DNA of 64,000 nucleotides. Origin: an uncultured Lachnospiraceae bacterium. Lineage in GTDB: Bacteria; Bacillota; Clostridia; Lachnospirales; Lachnospiraceae. Position numbers and translations under genes: made by a program. The stretch lies in assembly GCA_910578085.1 (NCBI GenBank), contig CAJTPM010000016.1:1-64000 (forward strand). The letters run 5' to 3'. A model generated the notes under the pieces. That model saw only the letters and a list, made by a program, of their open reading frames with translations, was not told where the DNA came from and did no database searches. Positions 44,090 to 52,689 of the stretch are shown piece by piece (within the stretch, counting starts at the first letter, position 1; the number at the start of each line of letters is the position of its first letter).

Positions 44090-44317
44090 ATGGATGCGGC
44101 AGGGGAAGAAAACAGAAGAGAGATGAAGCTGGAAGAAGCTTTTGAAAAACTGGATGATATGCTGGCGGAACTGGAATCCGGGGATATTTCGCTGGAAGAA
44201 TGCTTTGAACGTTATCAGGAAGGAATGAAACTCTTGAAACAGTGCAATGATATCATTGACAGAGTAGAAAAAAAGGTGTTGAAACTGAATGGGAGCGGAG
44301 AGCTGGAGGAGTTGTAA
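44090..44317 (+). CDS. xseB: Exodeoxyribonuclease VII small subunit
   Basis: This 75-residue helical protein has the family core KLEEAFEKLDDMLAELESGD and LEECFERYQEGMKLLKQCN. AAAGGAG lies upstream of ATG 44090. It forms multimeric stalks around XseA. The operon order xseA-xseB-ispA is standard. Confidence 0.94.
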   Translation: MDAAGEENRREMKLEEAFEKLDDMLAELESGDISLEECFERYQEGMKLLKQCNDIIDRVEKKVLKLNGSGELEEL

Positions 44318-44440
44318 AAGGCAGCGTGGTAATGGCCAAAACACTTTAATATAAGCAGTCAAAATATGTCTTCGTAGAAATGTGCCGGAAATAAGGCTGT
44401 ACAACCGGAGCGGAAAACAGATAAGAGGAGCAGAGAGGTT

Positions 44441-45379
44441 ATGGATTTTGACAGAGAACTGAAGAAAAAGGTTTCACAGGTGGAGGAGACGATCAAAAAA
44501 TACCTGCCGAAGGAGGATGGAGTTCAAAAAAGCCTTCTGGAGGCTATGAATTACAGTTTCCTGGCGGGTGGAAAGAGACTCAGACCTCTTCTGATGTCGG
44601 AATGTTACAGGATGGCGGGCGGCACGGAGGAGGTCATAGAACCTTTTATGGCAGCCCAGGAGATGATCCATACCTACTCTCTTGTGCATGATGATCTTCC
44701 GGCCATGGATAACGATCTCTACCGCAGGGGGAAAAAGACCACCCATGCGGTCTACGGCGAGGCCATGGCGATCCTTGCCGGGGACGGGCTTCTGAATTAT
44801 GCTTTTGAGACGGCCTGCAGGGCGTTTTCTCTGAAAGGCGGGGAGGAGGAAGGAAGTGATGCTGCATCAGGGAAGCAGGAATGCAGTGCGGCAAGGATCG
44901 GCGGCGCCTTAAAGATCCTTGCCGAAAAGGCCGGTATTTACGGCATGATCGGCGGACAGGCTGTGGATGTGGAGGCGGAAAAGAGAAAGCTCAGGCTGGA
45001 CGGGGAAAAACTGTTGTTTATCCATGTGCATAAGACGGCGGCTCTTATTCAGTCGTCCATGATGATCGGCGCCTATCTGGCGGGAGCGGATGAGAAATTC
45101 GTACAGGACATGGAAAAGGCCGGTTATGCCATCGGCGTCGCCTTCCAGATACAGGATGATATTCTGGACATTACCAGCACGCTGGAGGAGCTGGGGAAAC
45201 CGGTGGGAAGCGATGAAAAAAATGATAAACTGACTTATGTGTCGGTGTATGGGCTGGAGCGGTCGAAACAGGATGTAGAGAGACTGTCAGACGAGGCGCT
45301 GGAAATACTGAAAAGCGTGTCGCAGAGAAATGAGTTTCTGGAGGAGTTGATCATCAGTCTGATCACGAGAAGAAAGTAG
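44441..45379 (+). CDS. ispA: Polyprenyl (farnesyl) diphosphate synthase
   Basis: This 312-residue trans-prenyltransferase condenses isopentenyl diphosphate to farnesyl or geranylgeranyl diphosphate. The first Asp-rich motif is HDDLPAMDND and the second is FQIQDDILDI. GGKRLRPLL is the substrate-binding segment. A hydrophilic loop (KGGEEEGSDAASGKQECSA, near 128-147) looks longer than usual. GAGGAG precedes the ATG. It lies two bases before the GTG that opens the dxs frame and feeds on the MEP pathway product. Confidence 0.94.
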   Translation: MDFDRELKKKVSQVEETIKKYLPKEDGVQKSLLEAMNYSFLAGGKRLRPLLMSECYRMAGGTEEVIEPFMAAQEMIHTYSLVHDDLPAMDNDLYRRGKKTTHAVYGEAMAILAGDGLLNYAFETACRAFSLKGGEEEGSDAASGKQECSAARIGGALKILAEKAGIYGMIGGQAVDVEAEKRKLRLDGEKLLFIHVHKTAALIQSSMMIGAYLAGADEKFVQDMEKAGYAIGVAFQIQDDILDITSTLEELGKPVGSDEKNDKLTYVSVYGLERSKQDVERLSDEALEILKSVSQRNEFLEELIISLITRRK

Positions 45380-45396
45380 GAGTGAGGAAGTCTGTT

Positions 45397-47295
45397 ATGT
45401 ATCTGGAGAAAATCAAAAAGCAGAATGATATCAAAAAGATAGAAAGGGAGCACCTTGGCGAGCTGGCCCAGGAGATCAGGGACTTTCTGATCCGGAAGAT
45501 TTCCGTTACCGGCGGGCATCTGGGCTCCAATCTAGGGTGTGTGGAGCTGACCATGGCACTGCATCTGGCGCTTACACTGCCCCAGGATAAAATTGTCTGG
45601 GATGTGGGGCACCAGGCATATACCCACAAGCTTCTGACAGGCCGGGTACAGGGATTTGATACGCTGCGCAAATACGGCGGGATGAGCGGTTTTCCGAAGC
45701 GTAAGGAGAGCGACTGCGACTGTTTTGATACCGGACACAGTTCCACTTCCATTTCGGCAGGGCTGGGTATGGTGCAGGCCAGGGATCTGTTAAAACAGGA
45801 TTTTACTGTGGTTTCTGTGATCGGGGACGGTGCGCTGACCGGCGGTATGGCCTATGAAGCGATCAATAACGCGAGCAAGCTGGAGACGAATTTTATTATC
45901 ATATTGAACGATAACAATATGTCCATCTCTGAGAATGTGGGGGGCGTCTCCAAATATCTGAACGCGATCCGCACGACGGAAAATTATCTGGATCTGAAAA
46001 ATACGGTCTACAATGCATTGATCGGCTTCCAGCACGGCGAGAGTATGGTAAAGGGCATCCGCCGGGTAAAAAATGATGTGAAACGGTTGGTGGTGCCGGG
46101 CATGTATTTTGAGGATCTGGGCGTCACCTATATGGGTCCGGTGGACGGGCATGATATCCAGAAAATGACAAGGTTCATAAAAGAAGCGAAGAAAGTGAAG
46201 GGACCTGTTTTAATACATATGCTGACGACAAAGGGGAAAGGCTATGGGCCGGCGGAAAAGCATCCTGCGCGGTTTCATGGGGCGGAACCATTTGAGATCG
46301 AGACGGGACTTCCCACGCATCCCAGGACAAAGGCGAACTATACCGATATTTTCTCCACGGTCATGATCAAACTGGCCGCCAGAGATGAACGGGTGGTGGC
46401 GATCACAGCGGCCATGGCGGATGGGACAGGCTTAAAGCGGTTCCGCAATATCTACCCGCAGCGTTTTTTTGATGTGGGCATCGCGGAAGAACATGCCGTG
46501 ACCTTTGCGGCGGGGCTGGCGGCCGGGGGACTTCGCCCTGTGGTTGCCATCTATTCCTCTTTTTTACAGCGGGCCTATGATCAGATTATTCACGATGTCT
46601 GTATTCAGAATCTGCCGGTGATCTTTGCCATTGACAGAGCAGGGCTTGTGGGAAGCGACGGAGAGACGCATCAGGGAATCTTCGACCTGTCTTATCTGTC
46701 GAGTATTCCGAATATGCATGTGATGGCGCCGAAAAACAAATGGGAACTGTCGGACATGATGAAGTTTGCCCTGCAGTTTGAGGGACCGATCGCCATCCGC
46801 TATCCCAGAGGGGAGGCTTACGATGGCTTACAGGAATTCCGCGCGCCGATCGTCTATGGGAAGAGCGAAGTTTTGTATGAGGAGGAGGACATCTGCATTC
46901 TGGCTGTGGGCAGTATGGTAAAGACGGCTCTTTCCGTCCGGAAAATCCTGAAAGATATTGGCTATGCCTGTACGTTGGTGAATGTGCGCTTTGTGAAACC
47001 CATCGATGAGAAACTGATCGAGGAGCTTGTGTGCAGCCACAGACTGCTTGTGACCATCGAGGAGAATGTGGAAAAGGGCGGTTTTGGGGAAAGTGTCAGA
47101 AGCTTTGTGGATTCTCTGCCGAAATGCAGTAAAAAGGATATCCGCGCAGCGAAAGTGATCTGCGCGGCGCTGCCGGATCTGTATGTGGAGCATGGAAGCG
47201 TGAGCGTTCTGGAGGAAGAGCTGGGGCTGACAGACGGCTGTATCGCAAAGAGGATCGTGACTGAGTGGGCCGGTATGGAGCATGCGCAACAGTAG
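45397..47295 (+). CDS. dxs: 1-deoxy-D-xylulose-5-phosphate synthase
   Basis: This 632-residue thiamine-diphosphate enzyme makes DXP from pyruvate and glyceraldehyde 3-phosphate, the first step of the MEP pathway. Motifs include GHQAYTHK, the ThDP/Mg site GDGALTGG...NDNNMSI, and EEHAVTFAAGLA in the Pyr domain. ATG 45397 (MYLEKI) matches the family start and has GAGGAAG upstream; GTG 45382 is in frame but less likely. It is next to ispA, so isoprenoid supply genes are grouped. Confidence 0.96.
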   Translation: MYLEKIKKQNDIKKIEREHLGELAQEIRDFLIRKISVTGGHLGSNLGCVELTMALHLALTLPQDKIVWDVGHQAYTHKLLTGRVQGFDTLRKYGGMSGFPKRKESDCDCFDTGHSSTSISAGLGMVQARDLLKQDFTVVSVIGDGALTGGMAYEAINNASKLETNFIIILNDNNMSISENVGGVSKYLNAIRTTENYLDLKNTVYNALIGFQHGESMVKGIRRVKNDVKRLVVPGMYFEDLGVTYMGPVDGHDIQKMTRFIKEAKKVKGPVLIHMLTTKGKGYGPAEKHPARFHGAEPFEIETGLPTHPRTKANYTDIFSTVMIKLAARDERVVAITAAMADGTGLKRFRNIYPQRFFDVGIAEEHAVTFAAGLAAGGLRPVVAIYSSFLQRAYDQIIHDVCIQNLPVIFAIDRAGLVGSDGETHQGIFDLSYLSSIPNMHVMAPKNKWELSDMMKFALQFEGPIAIRYPRGEAYDGLQEFRAPIVYGKSEVLYEEEDICILAVGSMVKTALSVRKILKDIGYACTLVNVRFVKPIDEKLIEELVCSHRLLVTIEENVEKGGFGESVRSFVDSLPKCSKKDIRAAKVICAALPDLYVEHGSVSVLEEELGLTDGCIAKRIVTEWAGMEHAQQ

Positions 47296-47418
47296 ACAGC
47301 AGCGGTCTGTGCGTCAGTGGATGATACAGTGAAGGTAACGGGCTGTCGGTGAAAGATGCAGAATGCTTTTGCGGGATCAGCTGTGTGGGGCATGTTAGCA
47401 GGTATAAACGGGAGACAG

Positions 47419-48384
47419 ATGAACCAGACAAACAATAAGAAAGAAACGACAAAAAAAATAAGGCTGGATGTGTTGCTTGTGGAGCGCGGCTATGCTCCTT
47501 CCAGAGAAAAGGCAAGGGCAATCATAATGGCGGGAAATGTCTTTATCAATGGAGAGCGGGAGGATAAGGCAGGCACCTGTTTTAATCTGGAAAAGATAAA
47601 AACCCTGGAGGTGAAGGGGGATGCATTCCCTTATGTAAGCAGAGGGGGATTGAAGCTGGAAAAGGCGCTGCATGATTTTCCGATCACCGTCTCGGGTAAG
47701 ATCTGTCTGGATATCGGTGCCTCCACAGGAGGTTTTACCCATTGCATGCTGTTAAACGGTGCGAAAAAAGTCTACGCTGTGGACGTAGGGCATGGTCAGC
47801 TGGCCTGGCAGATCAGGAACGATGAACGGGTTGTGTGTATGGAGCGGACAAATTTTCGCTATATTACACCGGAGGAGATCGCAGAGGAGATCAGGTTTGC
47901 CTCCTGCGACGTTTCTTTTATATCTTTGACCAGGATACTGCTCCCGGCCAGAAATCTTCTGGGGGATGACGGCGAGATGGTCTGCCTGATCAAGCCTCAG
48001 TTTGAAGCCGGACGGGAAAAGGTCGGCAGGAAGGGCGTGGTAAAAGACCGGGCGGTACACCGGGAGGTGATTTGTAAGGTGATGGATTTTGCTGTGGATA
48101 TCGGCTTTCGGATCGCAGGCTTATCCTTTTCTCCGATCAGAGGGCCGGAAGGCAACATAGAATATCTGCTGTATCTTCAAAAGGATGTGAAGAAGGCCGG
48201 AGAGTCGGAGGGACTGACGGAAAAAGAGGCGCAGGAAAGGCTTTTTCGTCTGCAGGAAACGGGGGGCGGGATCTCCGAAACGGAAGAGACGAAACGCCTC
48301 GTGGAGAGTACGGTGGAAATGGCCCACAGAGAACTTGATCATAAGAAGACAGAGAAACTGCAGGATTTTGAACCGCAGGGATAA
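47419..48384 (+). CDS. tlyA: TlyA family rRNA 2'-O-methyltransferase
   Basis: This 321-residue protein has an N-terminal S4 domain (IRLDVLLVERGYAPSREKAR) and an FtsJ-type methyltransferase with SAM motif LDIGASTGGFTHCML and the Lys-Asp-Lys-Glu-like set (Asp in AVDVGHG, Lys in LIKPQFEAG). Family members methylate rRNA; older annotation calls them hemolysins. ATG 47419 begins the conserved part. A charged extension of about 50 residues follows the domain at the C-terminus. Confidence 0.92.
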   Translation: MNQTNNKKETTKKIRLDVLLVERGYAPSREKARAIIMAGNVFINGEREDKAGTCFNLEKIKTLEVKGDAFPYVSRGGLKLEKALHDFPITVSGKICLDIGASTGGFTHCMLLNGAKKVYAVDVGHGQLAWQIRNDERVVCMERTNFRYITPEEIAEEIRFASCDVSFISLTRILLPARNLLGDDGEMVCLIKPQFEAGREKVGRKGVVKDRAVHREVICKVMDFAVDIGFRIAGLSFSPIRGPEGNIEYLLYLQKDVKKAGESEGLTEKEAQERLFRLQETGGGISETEETKRLVESTVEMAHRELDHKKTEKLQDFEPQG

Positions 48385-48401
48385 GGAATACAGGGAACAG
48401 G

Positions 48402-49304
48402 ATGGATAAATTTCTTGTAGTGACAAACAGACAGAAGGATCCGGCATTCGTCTGTACGAATCGGATCAGGGGATATCTGGAGAGACATGGAAAGCTGTGC
48501 ATAGTTGAGGCGGGGGATGTAAACGAACTGAAAATACCGGAGGGCACGGAATGTGTCATTGTGCTGGGCGGAGATGGGACATTGCTTCGGGCGGCACGAT
48601 GCGCGGCAGATGCGAGGGTTCCGCTGATCGGTGTAAATCTGGGGACGCTTGGTTACCTGGCGGAGATGGACAGTGATGATCCGGAAGGGGCGTTGGCACA
48701 GCTGATCCGGAACGATTTCACAAGGGAAAAACGTATGATGCTCTCCGGCAGGATCATACGGACAGCGGGATCTGGAAAAGCGGAAATGGACAGCTTAAAG
48801 ATGCTGTGTGGGAAAGGAGAGCGGACAAAAGAGGCAGAAGTTGGACAAAGTGACTGTGCCCTGAATGATATTGCGATTACAAGAAAAGGTTCCCTGCAGA
48901 TCATAGTCTTCCATATTTTTGTGAACGGACAGCTGTTATATACCTGTCATGCAGATGGCATTTTAGTGGCAACGCCTACCGGCTCCACCGGTTACAATCT
49001 GTCGGCGGGAGGTCCTATTGTAGAACCTCACGCAGAACTGATTTTGCTTACGCCGATCTGTCCCCATTCCATGAATTCCCGCACTATCGTCCTCTCGGCG
49101 GAGGATGAAGTGGTGATAGAGATTGGGGAAAATAAAAAGAAAGCAGATCAGGAGATGGAGGCCTGCTTTGACGGCAGCGTGAAAATGACTATGCGCACCG
49201 GTGATAAAATGGAGATCAGGAGAGCGGAAAAAGTCACGGAAATGCTGAAACTTCGGCAGGATAGTTTTGTAGAAGTACTGCATAGAAAAATGGATGCGGA
49301 ATAG
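48402..49304 (+). CDS. nadK: NAD kinase
   Basis: This 300-residue enzyme phosphorylates NAD to NADP. The nucleotide motif is VLGGDGTLLRAAR, then NLGTLGYLAE, and the NAD-binding block TPTGSTGYNLSAGGPIVEP. A short hydrophilic insertion (about 135-155, CGKGERTKEAEVG) lies just before the LNDIAITR segment. It starts 17 bases after the tlyA stop and is part of the recN operon. Confidence 0.95.
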   Translation: MDKFLVVTNRQKDPAFVCTNRIRGYLERHGKLCIVEAGDVNELKIPEGTECVIVLGGDGTLLRAARCAADARVPLIGVNLGTLGYLAEMDSDDPEGALAQLIRNDFTREKRMMLSGRIIRTAGSGKAEMDSLKMLCGKGERTKEAEVGQSDCALNDIAITRKGSLQIIVFHIFVNGQLLYTCHADGILVATPTGSTGYNLSAGGPIVEPHAELILLTPICPHSMNSRTIVLSAEDEVVIEIGENKKKADQEMEACFDGSVKMTMRTGDKMEIRRAEKVTEMLKLRQDSFVEVLHRKMDAE

Positions 49305-49326
49305 AAGAAGTAAGAGGTATTATGAA

Positions 49327-49776
49327 ATGAAAAAGAACCGTCATGCGAAAATTGTGGAACTGATTGAGAATTATGATGTGGAGACGCAGGAAGAACTGGC
49401 GGAAAAATTGAGGCAGGAAGGGTATGATGTAACCCAGGCGACAGTTTCCAGGGATATCCGGGAATTGAGACTTTCCAAAGTGTCCCTGGGCGGCGGCAGG
49501 CAGAAATATGTGTTGTTAAAAGGGCAGCATGGAGATATGGGGGACAAGTATGTCAGGGTACTGAAGGAAGGGATGAGCAGCATGGGGATGGCTCAGAGCC
49601 TTCTGGTAGTAAAGACCGTTCCGGGAATGGCAATGGCTGTGGCGGCGGCACTGGACGCGATGCATATGAAGGAGATCGTGGGAACCATCGCCGGGGATGA
49701 TACGATCATGCTGGCGGTGCGTTCCGTGGAGGAGGCGAAGATTGTGCAGGAAAAGATCGATGATGTGTTAAGATAA
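49327..49776 (+). CDS. argR: Arginine repressor ArgR/AhrC
   Basis: This 149-residue protein has an N-terminal winged helix (RHAKIVELIENYDVETQEEL; VTQATVSRDIRELRLSK) and a C-terminal oligomerisation and arginine-binding domain (VGTIAGDDTIMLAVRS). AGAGGT precedes ATG 49327; an upstream in-frame start at 49294 overlaps nadK. No arginine genes are nearby; argR beside recN is a common Firmicute arrangement. Confidence 0.95.
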   Translation: MKKNRHAKIVELIENYDVETQEELAEKLRQEGYDVTQATVSRDIRELRLSKVSLGGGRQKYVLLKGQHGDMGDKYVRVLKEGMSSMGMAQSLLVVKTVPGMAMAVAAALDAMHMKEIVGTIAGDDTIMLAVRSVEEAKIVQEKIDDVLR

Positions 49777-49819
49777 TAAAACTTTTGTCCGGGGAGAATG
49801 ATCACATAAGGAGAAAAGT

Positions 49820-51502
49820 ATGTTAATTAGCTTGCATGTAAAAAATCTGGTACTCATTGATGAGGAAGAATTGGAATTTGGAGAGGGGCTCAATATTCTT
49901 TCCGGGGAAACAGGCGCCGGGAAGTCTGTTCTGATCGGTTCTGTAAACCTTGCGCTGGGGGAGCGCGCCGGTAAGGAAGTGATCCGAAACGGGGCGGAGT
50001 ACGCCATGATCGAGCTCCTGTTTGAGGAAACTTCGGATGCGGTAAAAAAACTGATGGAGGAACTGGAACTGCCCTGGGAGGACGGCTCCATTCTGATTTC
50101 CAGGAAAATACAGCCCACCAGAAGCATTTTCCGCATCAATGGGGAGACCGTGGCAACTAAACAGGTGAAGCAGCTTTCGGAGCTTTTGCTGGATATCCAT
50201 GGTCAGCATGAGCATCAGTCTCTGCTGCATAAAAAGAAACATCAGGAAATACTGGATGAGTATGCCGGTGCGAGGCTTGAAAAACTGCTTCCGGCTTTGG
50301 CGGATACCTGGCGGGAACTTTCCGGTTTGAAAAAGGAGCTGGAAGCGGCAAAACTGGACGAAGATCAAAGACGCAGAGAACTCTCTCTTGCAGAGTTTGA
50401 GGTGCAGGAGATCGAGGAGGCCCACATAACGGATGGGGAAGATGAGGCGCTGGAAAAAGTTTATCGGAAAATGACAAACAGCCGCCGGATCATGGAAAGT
50501 ATTTCTGCGAGCTGCTGCCTTACGGGCGTGGAGAGCGACGGGGGCGCCGCAGATCTGATCGGACATGCGCTCAGAGAATTGACATCCGTGTCAGGTCTTG
50601 ACAGGGAGCTTTCTGTTATTGTGTCCGAACTGGAACAGATCGATCAGCTGCTGCATGATTTTAACAGAGATCTGGCAGACTATCAGGAAGAGCTTGCGTT
50701 TTCGGAAGCCGATTTTGCGGAGACGGAAGGAAGGCTTAACACATTAAATCATCTGAAGAGCAAATATGGGAAAACACTGAGCGAAGTGTTGGACTACCAG
50801 GAAAAGAGAGAGAAGGAGAGACAGAAGCTGTCGGATTTTGACGCCTATAAGGAAGGCGTGAAAAAAAGACTGGCAGAGGCGGAGAACAGGTTTGACAGAC
50901 TCTGCGGGAAAGCTTCCGAGGTACGCAGGCGGGCGGCTAAGGCTTTGGAAAAGGAACTGGAACAGGCGTTATCTGATCTGAATTTTATGCATGTGGAATT
51001 CAGCGTGTCCGTGGAAAGCGGACAAAAGCATCAGGGACCGACCGGGTATGATGATGTGGAATTTATGATTTCCACAAATGTGGGAGAGAAGAAAAGACCG
51101 CTTTCCATGGTGGCCAGCGGCGGAGAACTGTCCCGGATCATGTTAGGGCTTAAAACGGTGCTGGCCGATAAGGATGCGGTGGAGACACTGATCTTTGATG
51201 AGATCGACGCCGGCATCAGCGGAAAGACAGCGTGGAAAGTTTCTGAAAAGCTGGGGATGCTGGGGAAAAAGAGGCAGGTCATCTGCATTACCCATTTGCC
51301 TCAGATCGCAGCCCAGGCGGATACCCATTTTTACATTGAAAAAAATGTGGAGGACGGCATCACAAAAACCTCTATCGTACCGCTCACGGAAGAAAGAAGG
51401 ATATCGGAGATCGCCAGAATGCTGGGCGGAGAGGAGATTTCGGAGGCGGCGCTGCAGAATGCGGAGGAGTTAATTAAGATGGCCGGGAAAGCAATTTTGT
51501 GA
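49820..51502 (+). CDS. recN: DNA repair protein RecN
   Basis: This 560-residue SMC-like ATPase acts in double-strand break repair. Walker A is SGETGAGKSVLIGS, followed by DIHGQHEHQSL, coiled coils at about 150-350, the signature VASGGELSRIMLGLK and Walker B LIFDEIDAGISG. AAGGAG precedes ATG 49820. It is the last gene of the yqhY operon, followed by a terminator. In many clostridia spoIVB follows directly; here a PTS-sulfatase cassette intervenes. Confidence 0.96.
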   Translation: MLISLHVKNLVLIDEEELEFGEGLNILSGETGAGKSVLIGSVNLALGERAGKEVIRNGAEYAMIELLFEETSDAVKKLMEELELPWEDGSILISRKIQPTRSIFRINGETVATKQVKQLSELLLDIHGQHEHQSLLHKKKHQEILDEYAGARLEKLLPALADTWRELSGLKKELEAAKLDEDQRRRELSLAEFEVQEIEEAHITDGEDEALEKVYRKMTNSRRIMESISASCCLTGVESDGGAADLIGHALRELTSVSGLDRELSVIVSELEQIDQLLHDFNRDLADYQEELAFSEADFAETEGRLNTLNHLKSKYGKTLSEVLDYQEKREKERQKLSDFDAYKEGVKKRLAEAENRFDRLCGKASEVRRRAAKALEKELEQALSDLNFMHVEFSVSVESGQKHQGPTGYDDVEFMISTNVGEKKRPLSMVASGGELSRIMLGLKTVLADKDAVETLIFDEIDAGISGKTAWKVSEKLGMLGKKRQVICITHLPQIAAQADTHFYIEKNVEDGITKTSIVPLTEERRISEIARMLGGEEISEAALQNAEELIKMAGKAIL

Positions 51503-51518
51503 GAAAGGTAGTGGTGAG

Positions 51519-51547
51519 CAGTCTGCTGGATACAGCAGGCTGTTTTT
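51519..51547 (+). terminator. Intrinsic terminator after recN
   Basis: A 10-bp stem with one wobble (CAGTCTGCTG 51519-51528 with CAGCAGGCTG 51533-51542), a 4-base loop and five T (51543-51547). It closes the housekeeping operon before the sugar cassette. Confidence 0.9.
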
Positions 51548-51677
51548 GTATGCGCAAGGACGCCTGAACGGCCGGCCGGAGAAAAGTCTGGATGGGCGGC
51601 CGATCAAAGTGTGGAAAAGTCACTGCGCCGGGAGTTCTGAAGAATAATTGGACAGAATGGAATAATATATGATAAAA

Positions 51678-51685
51678 TTAGTCAT
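51678..51685 (+). promoter_or_regulatory. Candidate operator TTAGTCAT upstream of the DeoR gene
   Basis: TTAGTCAT at 51678-51685 lies 71 bases before the regulator start, next to a possible -10 (TATGAT, 51668-51673). The same octamer recurs downstream of the regulator gene at the PTS promoter, suggesting autoregulation. Confidence 0.45.
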
Positions 51686-51755
51686 ATGAATGAATTATTG
51701 AATTAAAATTTGAAAATTTGATCAGAAAAATGGGATGGAAGGGAGGAAGTATGTA

Positions 51756-52514
51756 ATGAATGAATTGAGAAAAGAAAAAATCATGGAATTACTGGCGGAA
51801 AATGAGACGGTGGAAAAGGCATATCTGGAGAAAGAACTGGGTATTTCGCCCTCGACGGTGCAGAGAGATCTGATTGAGATGGAGCGGGAAGGTCTTCTTG
51901 TGCGGACCTGGGGCGGTGCAAAGAGAGTGTCTAATGTTTCCATCTATAAAAGAAGCCTTTTGCAGGAGAAGATTGCCAATCCGCTGAAAGTGATCGGGGA
52001 GATTGCCGCTTCAAAAGTAAAAGATGGAGAACTGATCTTCATGGGAGCGGGAAAAACGACACTTGCGATGGCAGAGTATCTGACGGCGGAAGATATCACG
52101 GTAATCACCAATGGGATTCCGCAGTTGGAGGCCCTTGCAAAGAGAAATATCAATGTGTTTCTGTTATGCGGATATTTTAAGGAATTTTCCCGCTCTGTGG
52201 TGGGATACCAGACGGTGAAAATGTTGGAGACCTATCATTTTGACAAGGCTTTTACCGGAGTGCGGGGGATCGATAAAAATTATCAGCTGCTTTCAAGAGA
52301 CGGGTATGAACACAATATTAAAAAGATCTGTATACAGAATGCACAGGAAGCATATGTGCTGGCAGATCACAGTAAGTATAACCGCACGGCAATGTTTGTC
52401 ACGGAGGAGGAACAGACGAGCCGTCTGAACTATATAACGGATTTTCCCTGGGAAGGAAACTGTGATTTTTTACAGGAAATGCGCGGCTATGTCTGGTACA
52501 AAGGACAAAAATAG
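51756..52514 (+). CDS. DeoR-family transcriptional regulator of the PTS cassette
   Basis: This 252-residue protein has an N-terminal DeoR HTH (KEKIMELLAENETVEKAYLE; GISPSTVQRDLIEME) and a DeoRC sugar-phosphate-sensing domain (IFMGAGKTTLAMAEYL, ADHSKYNRTAMF). GGGAGGAAG supports ATG 51756. It stands directly upstream of the PTS-sulfatase genes in the same direction. It likely represses them until a phosphorylated sugar appears. The effector is unknown. Confidence 0.92.
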   Translation: MNELRKEKIMELLAENETVEKAYLEKELGISPSTVQRDLIEMEREGLLVRTWGGAKRVSNVSIYKRSLLQEKIANPLKVIGEIAASKVKDGELIFMGAGKTTLAMAEYLTAEDITVITNGIPQLEALAKRNINVFLLCGYFKEFSRSVVGYQTVKMLETYHFDKAFTGVRGIDKNYQLLSRDGYEHNIKKICIQNAQEAYVLADHSKYNRTAMFVTEEEQTSRLNYITDFPWEGNCDFLQEMRGYVWYKGQK

Positions 52515-52530
52515 TCATAATTAGTCATAA
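52511..52530 (+). promoter_or_regulatory. Tandem operator-like 10-mers at the end of the regulator gene
   Basis: ATAGTCATAA (52511-52520) and TTAGTCATAA (52521-52530) are direct tandem repeats exactly 10 bases apart, i.e. about one helical turn. They match the octamer upstream of the regulator. They begin within the regulator's stop codon and lie about 45 bases before the -35 of the PTS promoter. Confidence 0.55.
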
Positions 52531-52573
52531 TTATATAAAAGTTGCTGAAATGATTCAAAATATGCGATAAGTA

Positions 52574-52602
52574 TTGACTGAATGACTAATATAAAGTAAA
52601 AT
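52574..52602 (+). promoter_or_regulatory. Promoter of the PTS-sulfatase genes with embedded operator
   Basis: TTGACT (52574-52579), a 17-base spacer and TAAAAT (52597-52602). The spacer contains ATGACTAA (52582-52589), the inverse of the upstream TTAGTCAT repeats, well placed for repression by looping or occlusion. The start codon is 88 bases beyond the -10. Confidence 0.55.
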
Positions 52603-52689
52603 TCATTCATAAACACACATTCAATCAGACAAAGAGGAGGCGGGGAAAGGTCGGAAAGTGTAACAAATCAAAACAGGAGGATTTTAAGG

